The notes: a model not told the origin generated them from the sequence alone. A stretch of 64,000 bases of DNA from Bacteroidota bacterium (GCA_020444515.1 JAHLKX010000001.1:372001-436000); one strand, 5' to 3'; positions 18,501 through 27,809 are shown, counted from the first letter of the stretch. A program made the numbers and translations.

Positions 18501-21104
18501 ACTTACAACCGCATAATTTGCAGTAAATTCCGGTAAAACTTCACCATATGCTTTGGTAGTATCGTTTATCGTGATCAGCAAAGTCTCTTTATCTGTGAAA
18601 TATAGTGTATTGGAAACTCCTCCATCATTTCCATTGGTCTGGGGTGCAGGTGGATTGTAAACCTGTATGCCGGGATAAAGGTCAGTGAACGGGAAAATAT
18701 TTGTAATGATGGCAGTATCACCGGATAGCACGATACCGTCGCTGATGGTGTCTCCATTAAAAACTACCACTGCGCCATCTGTCAGATAATTACCATTGAT
18801 GGTGATTACCAGGGTATCTTCTCCTGGTACAAGGGTGGTATCATAAATAAGATCCGTGATAACCGGTGATGGATTTGCAAGGGTTAACAGGGCCGCATCA
18901 GCCTGGATGAACCCTGAACCTGTTGCATTGTCAAAACCCGGTGTATTCATATCGATGGCTGTTCCGGTCATGATCGATTTCAATGCTGATGGAGAAAGAC
19001 TGGCATCATAAAATTTTGTTGTTGCCTGTTTGATAAGGGCTGCAACACCTGCAGCATGAGGAGCTGCCGCTGAAGTTCCGAAAAAGTTTGGAAAAGGATC
19101 TCCATCAATGTTAACACTTCCAAAGTCAACGGTTGTATTCACTCCATTGGGAGCAGCTATATCAGGCTTGTTCCTGATGATGCCGTCGACCATGGTGCCC
19201 CCCCGTGATGAAAAGGAAGCAATGGTGGGAGGATTAACCCCATATTCCGGCGTATTGCTGTACAAAACAGCACCCACTGTAATGGCTCCTTCTGCATTGG
19301 GATGCCCAAAAATGGTGGAGTTGGCAACCGTTAAGTATTCGTTCATGGTCAACTGTCCCCTGAAAACAATGTACTTGAGTTTTACATTACTCAATCCACT
19401 GGATTTCATGATCAGGATATTGGTTTCGGCACCACCTTCTCCTACAGTAAACGGAAGTACCTCGATCGGATTTCCGCCGGTATTGTCGCGGTTAAATCCA
19501 AAAAGGGTGGTTCCGTCATCATTGGCAAGGTAAATATCCATGTCCGTGGCAGTATTGCCGAATACTGTACCATCATCCCATTGCAAAACGAGGGTGTAAT
19601 TACCTTCGGCTACTGATACGCTCTGGAAAATATCATCTCCGCCCGGACCAGCAAAATTATGGGCTTCACCCATCAGGCCGGATGGTGCTGTTCCAGCAAT
19701 AAAGTCGTTTTCGTATGAATTGGTGCCAAAGTTACCGGCAGCTGTAATATATCCAACACCCTGGCTAACAACACTGTTCACGGTTTGTGCTACAATTCCG
19801 TCCTCGAAAAACGGTTCGGAAATATAGGTGATGTCATCCACAATGAGATCGCAACCGGCATCTTTCAATTCAATGATGCCCTGTGCAAAATCTATGGCAT
19901 TCAAAGTTCCTGTTCTAAAAGCCAGTTCAGCTTTTGGTGCAATATCGTGTATGATCTGTAACATGGCTCTGCCCTCATCTGAAGCAGTATAAGGATAATC
20001 TTTTATCACATCAACATTGATGCTGTTTACTGGATTGGGAACCGGATTCCCATCTGGATCGAAACCGATTCCGGGCAGGTCTCCTTTTAAAATATCATCA
20101 TTGGCTGGATTACCGATTTTTTTATTATAACTGTCAGACAGTACACCCACTTTAACACCTTCACCGTCCAGTAGAAAGGCGTTTCTTGCGATATCGGATC
20201 GCATGGCAATATCCCCCTGCGTAGTCACGATCCCACCATTGACTTGAGGTGGATATTCAGGTCGTGCATAATTGACTTCGTTGATGAGGTCATTGATCAG
20301 CAAAAGATTATCAATCGGAAACCATCCTGTGATGGATAATTGACCGGGAATGCCTTTGGGATCGGTTAGGCCAAATTGCTGACTTGTAAGCGTATTGAGC
20401 AGATTATTGTATTCGCCATCTAACGCAAAAACTTTGATCAATACATCTGTTCCATCAATCTGGAAAATATTGTCTGATACTGCTGTACCCGTATTTTGAA
20501 ATGTATTGTATAAACTGGTCAGTTCAGGTCCGATCAGTGAGTTGATTAATTTACCACCTGCAGGGGGTGGGTAGTAAGGATAGATATTGGAATTTAAGCA
20601 ATCCAGAACATTTTGAAAGTCCTGACTCGAGAAGCTGACAGTTAGCAACTTATTTCCGGCTTTTACAATGGTTTGCTGATCTTGCAGCCCTCCTGTTAAA
20701 GTATAGGTGACGGTGAATTCACCGGGATTTCCTCCTCCAAAACCAGCCGTACCGGTTATTCGGAAGCCCTGAATCGGGTAATTCCCAAGATCAGGCCCTA
20801 AATCAATGTTATTGTAATTGAGGTTGCCTGAGATCAGTTCTATAGAAACATTTGAATAGGTCCCCGGATCAGCCTCAACAGCATAATGTGCCATCGATTT
20901 ACAATTTCCAGAACAACCATTGTGTTTGACGTTGAGAACAATGGTATAAGTATTGTCACCGTTATCAACCACTGATTGAATGGCCGTTGTATAGCCCTGA
21001 TCATGATCTTTTAAAACGGAACAATCATCCTGAGCTTTTAAATTCGATGATAATAGGAAAAACACTCCCAGGAAAAGAGCGAGTAATGTAGCTTTTTTAA
21101 GCAT
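15522..21104 (-). CDS. Secreted S8/S53-like protease-fold protein with IPT, MBG repeats and T9SS sorting domain
   Basis: 1860 residues with a signal peptide (1-24). The subtilase-fold domain (about 300-710) has Asp in GVLSDSYN (about 323), Ser in FGTSAAAPHAAG (678) and a second Asp in VDDI (about 424). The subtilisin HGT motif is replaced by DEGRAM (Glu377), as in S53-like (sedolisin-type Ser-Glu-Asp) members. An IPT/TIG-like domain follows (about 730-840), then several MBG-type domains recognisable by VYGxPDP or TYGEADP motifs (about 840-1630). An A-T-A/V-L-V-N repeat block lies at 1002-1119. The C-terminus (about 1785-1860), YPNPTSGDV...LIRIVKQ, is a type A T9SS sorting signal. It is therefore probably exported through the type IX system and attached to the surface. 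Proteolytic activity is inferred, not shown. Confidence 0.9.
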   Translation of the reverse strand: MLKKATLLALFLGVFFLLSSNLKAQDDCSVLKDHDQGYTTAIQSVVDNGDNTYTIVLNVKHNGCSGNCKSMAHYAVEADPGTYSNVSIELISGNLNYNNIDLGPDLGNYPIQGFRITGTAGFGGGNPGEFTVTYTLTGGLQDQQTIVKAGNKLLTVSFSSQDFQNVLDCLNSNIYPYYPPPAGGKLINSLIGPELTSLYNTFQNTGTAVSDNIFQIDGTDVLIKVFALDGEYNNLLNTLTSQQFGLTDPKGIPGQLSITGWFPIDNLLLINDLINEVNYARPEYPPQVNGGIVTTQGDIAMRSDIARNAFLLDGEGVKVGVLSDSYNKKIGNPANDDILKGDLPGIGFDPDGNPVPNPVNSINVDVIKDYPYTASDEGRAMLQIIHDIAPKAELAFRTGTLNAIDFAQGIIELKDAGCDLIVDDITYISEPFFEDGIVAQTVNSVVSQGVGYITAAGNFGTNSYENDFIAGTAPSGLMGEAHNFAGPGGDDIFQSVSVAEGNYTLVLQWDDGTVFGNTATDMDIYLANDDGTTLFGFNRDNTGGNPIEVLPFTVGEGGAETNILIMKSSGLSNVKLKYIVFRGQLTMNEYLTVANSTIFGHPNAEGAITVGAVLYSNTPEYGVNPPTIASFSSRGGTMVDGIIRNKPDIAAPNGVNTTVDFGSVNIDGDPFPNFFGTSAAAPHAAGVAALIKQATTKFYDASLSPSALKSIMTGTAIDMNTPGFDNATGSGFIQADAALLTLANPSPVITDLIYDTTLVPGEDTLVITINGNYLTDGAVVVFNGDTISDGIVLSGDTAIITNIFPFTDLYPGIQVYNPPAPQTNGNDGGVSNTLYFTDKETLLITINDTTKAYGEVLPEFTANYAVVSPDTSLTLSEAGLSAEEINRIMNIQLEAINVTELSNAGLWSISADATDPLNPDSGIPASNPVDIGLLERFNFVIETGLLTIEKLDLVIKPQDTTFVYGEPIAGFNFDYNYNDDGSLNIPDPVNTSILNTLQQSHATVLVNAMATALVNASATALVNYSFMISATALVNNTDLVEFTEVNDTLFNPDGTINATALVNGAARATVLVNGAARATVLVNATALVNGTATVLVNGTATALVNATALVNASATALVNTSTINANSNSDAVVILTEDDIDILLGAPGTVDLVPMNLIPGNTVGTYWVVPGTYLTNNFNVTYEPYFYSVVPAEASVTFDPASLTQTYDGMPKTVIANTGPEILNLVYTYNGSTELPVEAGTYEVIATVNDQNFIGGDTAYLIIEQAPLSLSADTLNKVYGQPDPALTFEITEGMLFGEDSFTGELIREAGENVGIYSISQGTLNAGPNYAVSFTGSQLTIAPAALTVTADSIAKIYGTTDPALTYQLTFGTLVGDDIFTGTLQRVSGEDVGEYAILEGTFTAGNNYDLTFEPGVFTIDPATISVTADLISKTYGDPDPELTYTLTSGSLVGEDSFTGTLTRTSGEDVNDYNISQGSLSAGGNYDLTVVEGTFTINPAPITVSADNLGKTYGEADPPLTYQITIGSLKFEDTFTGDISRETGEDAGSYAIGSGDLSAGSNYDFSFMAGTFTITKAELIISIVPEIQFMLEDDPFPVIEFGFTGFVNGENENVLTTLTYTISPNFNFNPGTYALTPQATAVNYSISYESGTLYVNPDGPGTKHIIPKVICVDPAAPGAAYPYIALFQYTNNNNSDVFIPIGEDNFLSGEGSYDASNQPELFLSGGGTFEVPFDGQDLTWTVASYNHKGQKAAQGSSASSSSPSCSKSAEITDNSGIDAYAEEIMAYPNPTSGDVFITLTETFSDISTDDIKIVDVHGTMRRASITKTGNNLIEVELGEMESGLYFVVLTTAKERKLIRIVKQ
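17748..18101 (-). repeat. Twelve-copy ATALVN/ATVLVN coding repeat
   Basis: Residues 1002-1119 of the secreted protein contain twelve copies of ATALVN or ATVLVN, separated by variable linkers such as GAAR, GT, AS and longer inserts. At the DNA level the unit is an 18-bp segment with silent variation between copies, so the peptide, not the DNA, seems to be conserved. The block interrupts an otherwise recognisable MBG-type domain. Confidence 0.9.
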
Positions 21105-21535
21105 AATTTATAAATTTTAGTTTTAGTAAATAATTTTGGGCCATTTACTTGATTACCATTTTGCTAAAAATCCTGGTAAGCAGCAAGTCCGACCTTCCTT
21201 TGCTTTGATTCAAGAGGGTTTCAATTAAGAACAATTTTTTGGTTCCAAATAATACACCTTATTTAGATCAATTCTAATCAAAGGTAACAATACAGAAAGG
21301 GAAAGGTTAATATTTAACAATACTTTAACAATATAATTCAGCTAAAAAGTATTGATAATCACTTGTTTCGGTTTGAGCGATTGATGATGCTTGGAATAAA
21401 TTTAAAAACCTCCTGTCAGTAATTTATTGCTGTGAAGTAAATTTTACATTACAAATCAATGGTAGTTGGATGTATTCAAGCTATGATCAAGGCATATTTT
21501 TATGGTCTGTAAACACCGGAGTGCCCTCTTAAATT
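21105..21535. other. Intergenic region with a possible promoter of the S53-like gene
   Basis: About 430 bp, AT-rich and without a gene. On the minus strand TACCTTTG (21286 down to 21279) matches the -7 consensus. It would leave a leader of about 170 nt before the ATG at 21104. No -33 box is evident, so this is weak. Confidence 0.3.
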
Positions 21536-21538
21536 AAC

Positions 21539-21569
21539 AAAAAGCCCGGCTATTTTAACCGGGCTTTTT
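21539..21569 (-). terminator. Intrinsic terminator of the lamin-tail gene
   Basis: AAAAGCCCGG (21540-21549) and CCGGGCTTTT (21559-21568) form a perfect 10-bp stem with a 9-nt loop and flanking A/T tracts. It lies about 22 bp past the stop at 21591 on the minus strand. It is symmetrical and could act in both directions. Confidence 0.88.
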
Positions 21570-21590
21570 AAAATACAAATGTACCTTATT

Positions 21591-24500
21591 TTATTTGGGT
21601 ACCTGGCATTCATAACCCAGGTTGGCCTTAGCCGGTGTTTGTCCACCCCCACCAAGGTTGGGTTTCCAGTAAGAAGTTTCGTCTGTGTTCTGTGTCAGAC
21701 CGGTCATTTCAAAATCACCACCCATGTAACCTGAGTTCCCCAGGTCCACCTTCCAGACGGCTGTTTCATCGGTATTCTGGATCAAACCATTGCCGTTTCC
21801 ATCGGCAGCGATCATGCCCCAGACACCTGATCCCAAATCCTTATGTCCATTGCTGCCTCCATAAGCCTGTGCAGCATCCGTAGAAAAGTCATAGCTATAA
21901 ACACCACCTGTTTCGGTGAGCCCATTTGCTGAGATGACTCCCAGGTGATTGCGGTGAAATACCACGGCATAAAGATTTTGAGTGAAACTGGCACCAAATG
22001 TCAGCATGCTGGAACCATCCAGCCCGACGACAGAGCCATCATCCAGCAGGAATGCAGCTAGCTCTCCGATGATGGTTGCTGAGGTTGCATTGGCCGGATC
22101 ATCGGCATCACGTAGTTGCACAACAACCCAATCAACTACACCGGCTGGTATGGAAGCCACATTTTCGCTTCCGGTATAGTACCAAACAATATCATTCGCA
22201 TCGGATATATCGTAATAGGGCAGGGTGGGGCCATAGGGTTGACTGAGCGGTATGTAGCCTTCGGTATTCAGGGTAGTCGACATAAGGTTGCCACCCAGGT
22301 AAGGTCCTTCAAGAAATACAGTGAGATCAACAGTCAGTCCGCCGGTCAGGTTCTGGTCACTGCCATTGGTACCGGGTGAGCCAAGGTCTCCTTCTGTTCC
22401 AACGTAGCTGGGCTCGCGAAGAGTGGCTGTTGTCCAGTTCAAGCCATTATTTGTCTCAACATCAGAGGTGCCAGTGAAAACCATAGCAGCTCCGGTAGGA
22501 TCGGGCCAAACAGATCCACCGTCCCATTCGATACGGCTCACTTCTGTGGTTCCATCTGATAAATAAATAATGATTTCATCATCACCATTGCTAAGGAACA
22601 TATCTGTTCCATAATCATAATCTACTGTGAAATTCCCATTTGTGACATTGTCAGAATTGTTCCCAAATACTGCAAAACCGCCTGCTGGAACAATTAAACT
22701 TACTGAAACAATGAAATTATCGCTGCCTGCATCTGCAATTACATATCCATTCATATCTATGTCCGATTCAGTGGTGTTAAATACTTCAAAATATTCACCA
22801 TCGCTATCATTTACAGCAAGAGGATCTTGCATCACTTCAGTAACGATCAAATCAGGTGCTGCAAATTCGACAACATCAAATGAAGGACTGGTTCCGGAGG
22901 TAAGGACAGTGGCATCATCATTTACCGTTAAAATAACACCGGTACCGGCTGGTTCCATCTGTACACCGCTAACAGTTACTTCACTGAGTCCGTTTGAAAT
23001 TGTTCCGGTAGTTGTTGATGTTCCAGTAAAATCAACTCCTGATGTCCCAACATTAGAAACCAAAGTAAAATTAACATCACTATCAACAACCGCGGGATTT
23101 CCAAATTGATCCAATGCCTGCACAACAACTTCGAAGCTACTACCCACAAATGGATTAATGCCGCCATTTACGGATGAAATTGTTAGTTGTGTAGGGGGTT
23201 CTCCACCAACAAAATCTTCCTGGCCTCTTGGATTGATACGATAGTGGCTTGTCCCGTCATCCCAGTCAACAACACCTGTTATTTCATCATAAGTTTGTCC
23301 AACATTGATGGTTAAATTATTAAAATGAAAAGCTACATTATCACCAATATGAAAATAATAAATTGCCTCAGCTCCATCTGACCAGCTGCAACGGTACTCA
23401 TAATTTGTACCATCATATGATTCAACGGTGAAATCTTCAATGGTTACCAACTGACCTTCCCAGGATTCAGCAGGGTCTGTATCCACTGTTAAATTCTCAT
23501 CGATGACTGATCCTGCAATCAGATCAGGTCCATAAGGTGCGTTACCGGTTGAAAGGGAATTGAGAAGTTCGGGATTGACAATTTCTGAGAGGCCTTGATA
23601 AGGACTGTAGTTAGCAGTTAATATAATTTCTTCTCCCACTGTAACAACTTCATGAAAATTATAATCGAAGATCATTACTCCGTTTCGACTTCCAGCGGCA
23701 TCTGCAATCCAGACATTGTTAAAAGCATCATTGGCCGATATAATACCCTGGAAAGTAGCCCTATTTGTCGTATTCATAATACCCCCCGGATTGGTTGTGT
23801 TGGTATAAGAAATAGGCATGATGCCAGCATAGAAAGTAAAACTGGTACCATAATTATCATCGTTCACATCATCAAGCGTGATATCACCAGTCATGGGTGG
23901 CGTGGCACCTGTTAAATGAACCAATTTGGGATTGCTTCCATCAATCGTAGCTCCAGAAAAGGTTGTATAGGTTGTTCCCGTTAGGTAATAATCATCAGGA
24001 TCAACACTTTCCAGGTCGACATTATAGTAAACATCAACACTGCTGGCGTCAACAGCAAAAGCGTCGGTTATCTCAGTAATTACCGTTCCACTTTGTTCAA
24101 CAATAAAATCATCATAATAAATAACACCCCCACCGGAATTTGTGTTGTAAGTTCTTACCTCAAACCTGAAACCATCAGCTGCTAATGGAGCTGTAATGGT
24201 TACAGAATATTGAACCCAGTTTGGATCGTCGCTGGAATAGGCTGAAGGCCTTAACTCCAGTTCATTATCAGGGATAGTAACGGTTCCGGTAAGCCAATAT
24301 GACCATATTCGCGACCTTGCATTAATATCGTTATCAAGGTACCAATACGAAATTGTATAAGTTTCACCTCCAGTTATACCAGCTACATTTTGCTGCAAGT
24401 CAGTGGTCCCGGCCGTTACTTTCGCTGAATAGGTGCCTTCATATACAGTAACCGATTCTTGTTCGGTGCTTTCAGCTTTATCCCAGCTTGTAGGGGTTGT

Positions 24501-24617
24501 CGGATCATCCCATAATTCGAGATCACCATTGGTCATCAAGTTTTGTGCTTGCACGGGCATCATTGCAGCCCAGATTCCAATCGTCATCGTGACGATTAAA
24601 AGATAAATTTTCTTCAT
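21591..24617 (-). CDS. Large secreted protein with lamin-tail domain and dockerin-like C-terminus
   Basis: 1008 residues with a signal peptide (MKKIYLLIVTMTIG..., cleavage near residue 24). It begins with a carbohydrate-binding-like beta-sandwich (about 25-175, LMTNGDLELWD...YYDDFIVE). A DUF5689/OB-like region follows (about 265-470), then an Ig-like filamin-type segment (about 478-595). A lamin-tail domain (about 598-720) shows DLIVTEVMQDP and GEYFEVFNTT. The C-terminal part (about 760-1008) resembles Bacteroidota 'hemagglutinin'-type ends, with DGNGNGLIQNTDE and TGLTQNTDE motifs. No classical T9SS type A signal is seen. A surface or extracellular binding role is likely; the ligand is unknown. 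Confidence 0.82.
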   Translation of the reverse strand: MKKIYLLIVTMTIGIWAAMMPVQAQNLMTNGDLELWDDPTTPTSWDKAESTEQESVTVYEGTYSAKVTAGTTDLQQNVAGITGGETYTISYWYLDNDINARSRIWSYWLTGTVTIPDNELELRPSAYSSDDPNWVQYSVTITAPLAADGFRFEVRTYNTNSGGGVIYYDDFIVEQSGTVITEITDAFAVDASSVDVYYNVDLESVDPDDYYLTGTTYTTFSGATIDGSNPKLVHLTGATPPMTGDITLDDVNDDNYGTSFTFYAGIMPISYTNTTNPGGIMNTTNRATFQGIISANDAFNNVWIADAAGSRNGVMIFDYNFHEVVTVGEEIILTANYSPYQGLSEIVNPELLNSLSTGNAPYGPDLIAGSVIDENLTVDTDPAESWEGQLVTIEDFTVESYDGTNYEYRCSWSDGAEAIYYFHIGDNVAFHFNNLTINVGQTYDEITGVVDWDDGTSHYRINPRGQEDFVGGEPPTQLTISSVNGGINPFVGSSFEVVVQALDQFGNPAVVDSDVNFTLVSNVGTSGVDFTGTSTTTGTISNGLSEVTVSGVQMEPAGTGVILTVNDDATVLTSGTSPSFDVVEFAAPDLIVTEVMQDPLAVNDSDGEYFEVFNTTESDIDMNGYVIADAGSDNFIVSVSLIVPAGGFAVFGNNSDNVTNGNFTVDYDYGTDMFLSNGDDEIIIYLSDGTTEVSRIEWDGGSVWPDPTGAAMVFTGTSDVETNNGLNWTTATLREPSYVGTEGDLGSPGTNGSDQNLTGGLTVDLTVFLEGPYLGGNLMSTTLNTEGYIPLSQPYGPTLPYYDISDANDIVWYYTGSENVASIPAGVVDWVVVQLRDADDPANATSATIIGELAAFLLDDGSVVGLDGSSMLTFGASFTQNLYAVVFHRNHLGVISANGLTETGGVYSYDFSTDAAQAYGGSNGHKDLGSGVWGMIAADGNGNGLIQNTDETAVWKVDLGNSGYMGGDFEMTGLTQNTDETSYWKPNLGGGGQTPAKANLGYECQVPK

Positions 24618-24686
24618 TTTTCAAAGATTTTATAATTATTACTCTATAATTTTATAAAAGGTTGGTTTCCTTACAATAAGTTGAAC

Positions 24687-24708
24687 CATCCTGACACATT
24701 TCAGGATG
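24687..24708 (-). promoter_or_regulatory. Hairpin at the predicted 5' end of the lamin-tail mRNA
   Basis: CATCCTGA and TCAGGATG form a perfect 8-bp inverted repeat with a 6-nt loop. It sits where the minus-strand transcript should begin, about 70-90 nt before the ATG at 24617. It may be a 5'-stabilising stem or an operator. Confidence 0.5.
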
Positions 24709-24713
24709 CCAAA

Positions 24714-24747
24714 CAAAATTATAAAAATCTTCGGTTCCTTCTCCAAA
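24714..24747 (-). promoter_or_regulatory. Candidate promoter of the lamin-tail gene
   Basis: On the minus strand TTTG (24747-24744) is followed after 22 bp by TAATTTTG (24721-24714), which fits TTTG/TAnnTTTG with a slightly long spacer. The predicted start is near 24708. Confidence 0.5.
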
Positions 24748-24777
24748 GAAATTATAAACAAAATATTAAGTTTTTGA

Positions 24778-24813
24778 TTTGTGCGATGTGTGAACAAGAT
24801 TTGTATAATTTTG
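24778..24813 (+). promoter_or_regulatory. Candidate promoter of the AI-2E family permease gene
   Basis: TTTG (24778-24781), a 24-bp spacer and TAATTTTG (24806-24813) lie upstream of the ATG at 24842. The spacer is longer than usual. The box is back to back with the divergent lamin-tail promoter. Confidence 0.45.
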
Positions 24814-24841
24814 TATTGGATTGCTAAATCTAAAGATCACT

Positions 24842-25960
24842 ATGGTCCGACAACATTTTCCCATGCCTGTCATTACCAGGCTCACCATAAACTTCTTGTT
24901 TTGGATCCTGCTATTTGTGATCCTTCAGCATTTGCGGAATTTTTTATATCCCATTTTCCTCGGGGTATTGTTTGCTTACCTGTTTTATCCCCTGGCCAGT
25001 TTTTTTGAAAAAGCAAAAATCCCCAGGATACTGGCCAATATTTTCAGTATTATCATTGGTATATCGATCGTTTACGGTGTCCTGATCTTTATTTACCGAA
25101 GATTACAGGAATTTATGGTCGATATGCCGGTCATGGAAGAGCAGGCCATCAAGAATATTCGGTCCATTTTTGCTGGAATCGAAGGTAGACTGGGGTTAAA
25201 GACCGGACCCGAGGAGGGTCAGATCATTAAATTGACCCGTCAGTTATTTCAGTCCAGTAATGAAAGCATCACAACAACCATCACAGCGACTTTCAATACT
25301 TTTTTCTCCGTCTTTATCATGCCGGTTTATATTTTTTTCTTTTTGTATTACAGGAATAAGTTTAAAAATTTCATCATGAGAGTCATCCCTGAGCATGAGC
25401 ATAAACGGGCAGGCATAATCATCGAGGAGATCAATAATGTAACGATTAAATACATGCGGGGAATAGCCATTGTCGTTTTGATCCTGTGTGTTCTCAACTC
25501 GGTGGGACTCATGATCGTAGGGATCAAGTTTGCCATACTCTGGGGTGTACTGGCTGCCATTGCCAATTTTATTCCTTATTTCGGGACCATTATTGGCTAT
25601 TCCCTCCCCCTGGCCATTGCACTTTTAACGGGAGAGTCCCCGAATCTGGCTTTGGGTGTGATCATTCTTTTTATCATAATCCAGTTTACAGAAAATAATA
25701 TTTTAACACCCAATATCGTCGGCGGACTCATCCGGCTTAACCCTTTTGTGGTGATATTGAGTGTATTGTTTGGGGGTATTATTTGGGGAATACCCGGCAT
25801 GTTCCTGGTGGTTCCGTTTATGGGAATGGCTAAGATTGTTTTCGACAGGGTGCCCTCTCTCGAACACTGGGGATATCTTATTGGTGACCGGGGTACGGAG
25901 GAATATGCATTGAACCGGCAAAACATTAAAAACTTTTTCCGATTCAGAAAAGAAAGCTAA
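24842..25960 (+). CDS. AI-2E family transporter (PerM-type permease)
   Basis: About 372 residues from the ATG at 24842; an in-frame TTG at 24821 is a weaker start. It has about eight hydrophobic helices: a pair near the N-terminus, a soluble segment (about 70-150), then a helix cluster to the end. The family signature region near the C-terminus reads GIIWGIPGMFLVVPFMG. Family members have been proposed to export AI-2 or to act as Na+/H+ antiporters or permeases, so the substrate is uncertain. It converges with the AsmA-like gene, leaving 8 bp between stop codons. Confidence 0.88.
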   Translation: MVRQHFPMPVITRLTINFLFWILLFVILQHLRNFLYPIFLGVLFAYLFYPLASFFEKAKIPRILANIFSIIIGISIVYGVLIFIYRRLQEFMVDMPVMEEQAIKNIRSIFAGIEGRLGLKTGPEEGQIIKLTRQLFQSSNESITTTITATFNTFFSVFIMPVYIFFFLYYRNKFKNFIMRVIPEHEHKRAGIIIEEINNVTIKYMRGIAIVVLILCVLNSVGLMIVGIKFAILWGVLAAIANFIPYFGTIIGYSLPLAIALLTGESPNLALGVIILFIIIQFTENNILTPNIVGGLIRLNPFVVILSVLFGGIIWGIPGMFLVVPFMGMAKIVFDRVPSLEHWGYLIGDRGTEEYALNRQNIKNFFRFRKES

Positions 25961-25968
25961 TTCTTTAT

Positions 25969-27663
25969 TTATTTTATTTTACCCGACCTTTTTCTTTTTT
26001 CCGCCTTATTGTCCCTGGAAGCAACAGGTGCAACGATCGAAATCAATCCCGACTTCACACTGTTCCATATATAATTGACAATGCCTTTGTTTTTATCCCT
26101 ATCGAAATTGATCTGCCCGACAAGGAATTTCCTGTCGGTTTTAAGGTTTTTGTTACGGATAATATTATTGGCGGCAAAAGAAAGTGCTGCCCTGGCTTTT
26201 TCATGATCCTCTTCACTCAGCACTTTAACTTTCAAATCGTCATATTGCATGAATAATTGGCCCTGACTGACATCATCATTGGCGTAAAAAACAAAATCAG
26301 TGTTTTGGATGTCTCCTGATTCAATGCTTACAAACATCATTTTTTCAACCACAGGATTGAGAACAGAAGCCTGAAAAGGACCAAGGGATCCTTTGACCTT
26401 AAAGTAATCTGAATTTCCAGACAGGTCTATATTCAGATCCGCCTCCAGCCTGGTTTTTTCCATCAAGTTACCCGTGAATGAAACATTGAGGATTTCATTT
26501 TTTGCGATTACCGAATCGTGATTCGTAATATTTGTCGCCGTGATGGAAAAAGGCTTGAAAACAATTTTGCCTGGTTGCTTGCCATTTTTTATAAGTTCTT
26601 CATATTGAATGCTGCCATCCTTTATGAACATGCTGTCGATCCTGATTGCCTTTTCGATTTTATGCAGAAGGGAGGCTAGCAAAGGCTTATGTTTAAAGGG
26701 GGCATCAGGAAGGTTTTTGTCCCTGTAAATAATAATTTCAGGCCCTTCAATTTCAATGGAATTCAAGTGCAATACCCCTTCTTGAATCCATTCGGCAAAA
26801 TGAATTTTGTTTACCCTGATAACCGGTGTAACAATATTAAACCAATCCGTATTGTATTGTTGTTTTTGATTGAAAGCTTCCCTTGTGTAACGAGGGATCA
26901 GCCTAAATCCGTTTATGTGTAATGTTGAGTCTGCCAGCGTCAGTGAAATGTCAGAAGTAGCTATTTTGTAATATTCCAGTGTGTTCAGGGTTAAATCTCC
27001 ACTGTTGATGTTCATATTTGAGAAGGCTACCGGAATATGTTTTTGGAGTGTCTTTTGATTGATCAGTATATCATCGAATGTCAGGCTAAGGGAGTCCAGC
27101 TCAAATTCGGGCTTCAGGGTATCATGGGCATTGAAGCTGCGAACCTCAAAATTCATAATTTTCATTTTTTGAATGATAGCTTCCTGAAAATGCTCGGTGA
27201 AAATATCTCCGATTTTTACCTTTTTGGTTGTATCGTTTTCTATATAGTCAGCGCTTTTATATAATTCCAGATTAATGTTTGAAATAGCCAGGGTTCGGAT
27301 ATCAATATCATTTTTTCTGAGCAATCGCAATATCTTGAAACCATTCAGTTCAAAATTGTCAACTTTTAGAGTTAGCAGTGATGGTACTTTATTTTCTGAT
27401 AAAAGATTGAGGGCAGAGTCATTGGGTTGAAGCGTAATGTTTTCGATTTCGACACCCCCACTTAAAAACTTAAGTTTCACCTTTCCTGTTTGGAGTGTAT
27501 AAAGGGAAGAAGGCGCATTATTGATCTGTTTTTTGATTTCATTTGAAACAAGGCCCTCGATCAGCATTTCCGATCCAAAAAAGAGGATCAAAAAAAAGAC
27601 GATTAAAATTCTTCCAGTGATGATTAGTCGCCTTCTCAGCTTATTTTTTTTATTTTCTGGCAT
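25969..27663 (-). CDS. AsmA-like / DUF748-type membrane-anchored periplasmic protein
   Basis: 564 residues. A basic N-terminus and one transmembrane helix (about 13-33) are followed by a long beta-rich periplasmic part with repeating strands of the kind LTLKVDNFELNGF and ALSISNINLELY-like segments. This layout fits AsmA-like proteins, which are linked to envelope lipid transport or outer-membrane assembly. No catalytic residues are visible. It is probably monocistronic. Confidence 0.7.
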   Translation of the reverse strand: MPENKKNKLRRRLIITGRILIVFFLILFFGSEMLIEGLVSNEIKKQINNAPSSLYTLQTGKVKLKFLSGGVEIENITLQPNDSALNLLSENKVPSLLTLKVDNFELNGFKILRLLRKNDIDIRTLAISNINLELYKSADYIENDTTKKVKIGDIFTEHFQEAIIQKMKIMNFEVRSFNAHDTLKPEFELDSLSLTFDDILINQKTLQKHIPVAFSNMNINSGDLTLNTLEYYKIATSDISLTLADSTLHINGFRLIPRYTREAFNQKQQYNTDWFNIVTPVIRVNKIHFAEWIQEGVLHLNSIEIEGPEIIIYRDKNLPDAPFKHKPLLASLLHKIEKAIRIDSMFIKDGSIQYEELIKNGKQPGKIVFKPFSITATNITNHDSVIAKNEILNVSFTGNLMEKTRLEADLNIDLSGNSDYFKVKGSLGPFQASVLNPVVEKMMFVSIESGDIQNTDFVFYANDDVSQGQLFMQYDDLKVKVLSEEDHEKARAALSFAANNIIRNKNLKTDRKFLVGQINFDRDKNKGIVNYIWNSVKSGLISIVAPVASRDNKAEKRKRSGKIK

Positions 27664-27809
27664 ATGAAAACAGGGATATAAGGTTTTATTTAAAGGGACG
27701 CTAATTTATGAAATTCCCATCAATTTGAATTCATAATATTTACATCCCTTGATGGAATATTGCAATTTTCTTTGTCGTATTTCCTGCATTTTGGACCCAA
27801 TGTATGCGC

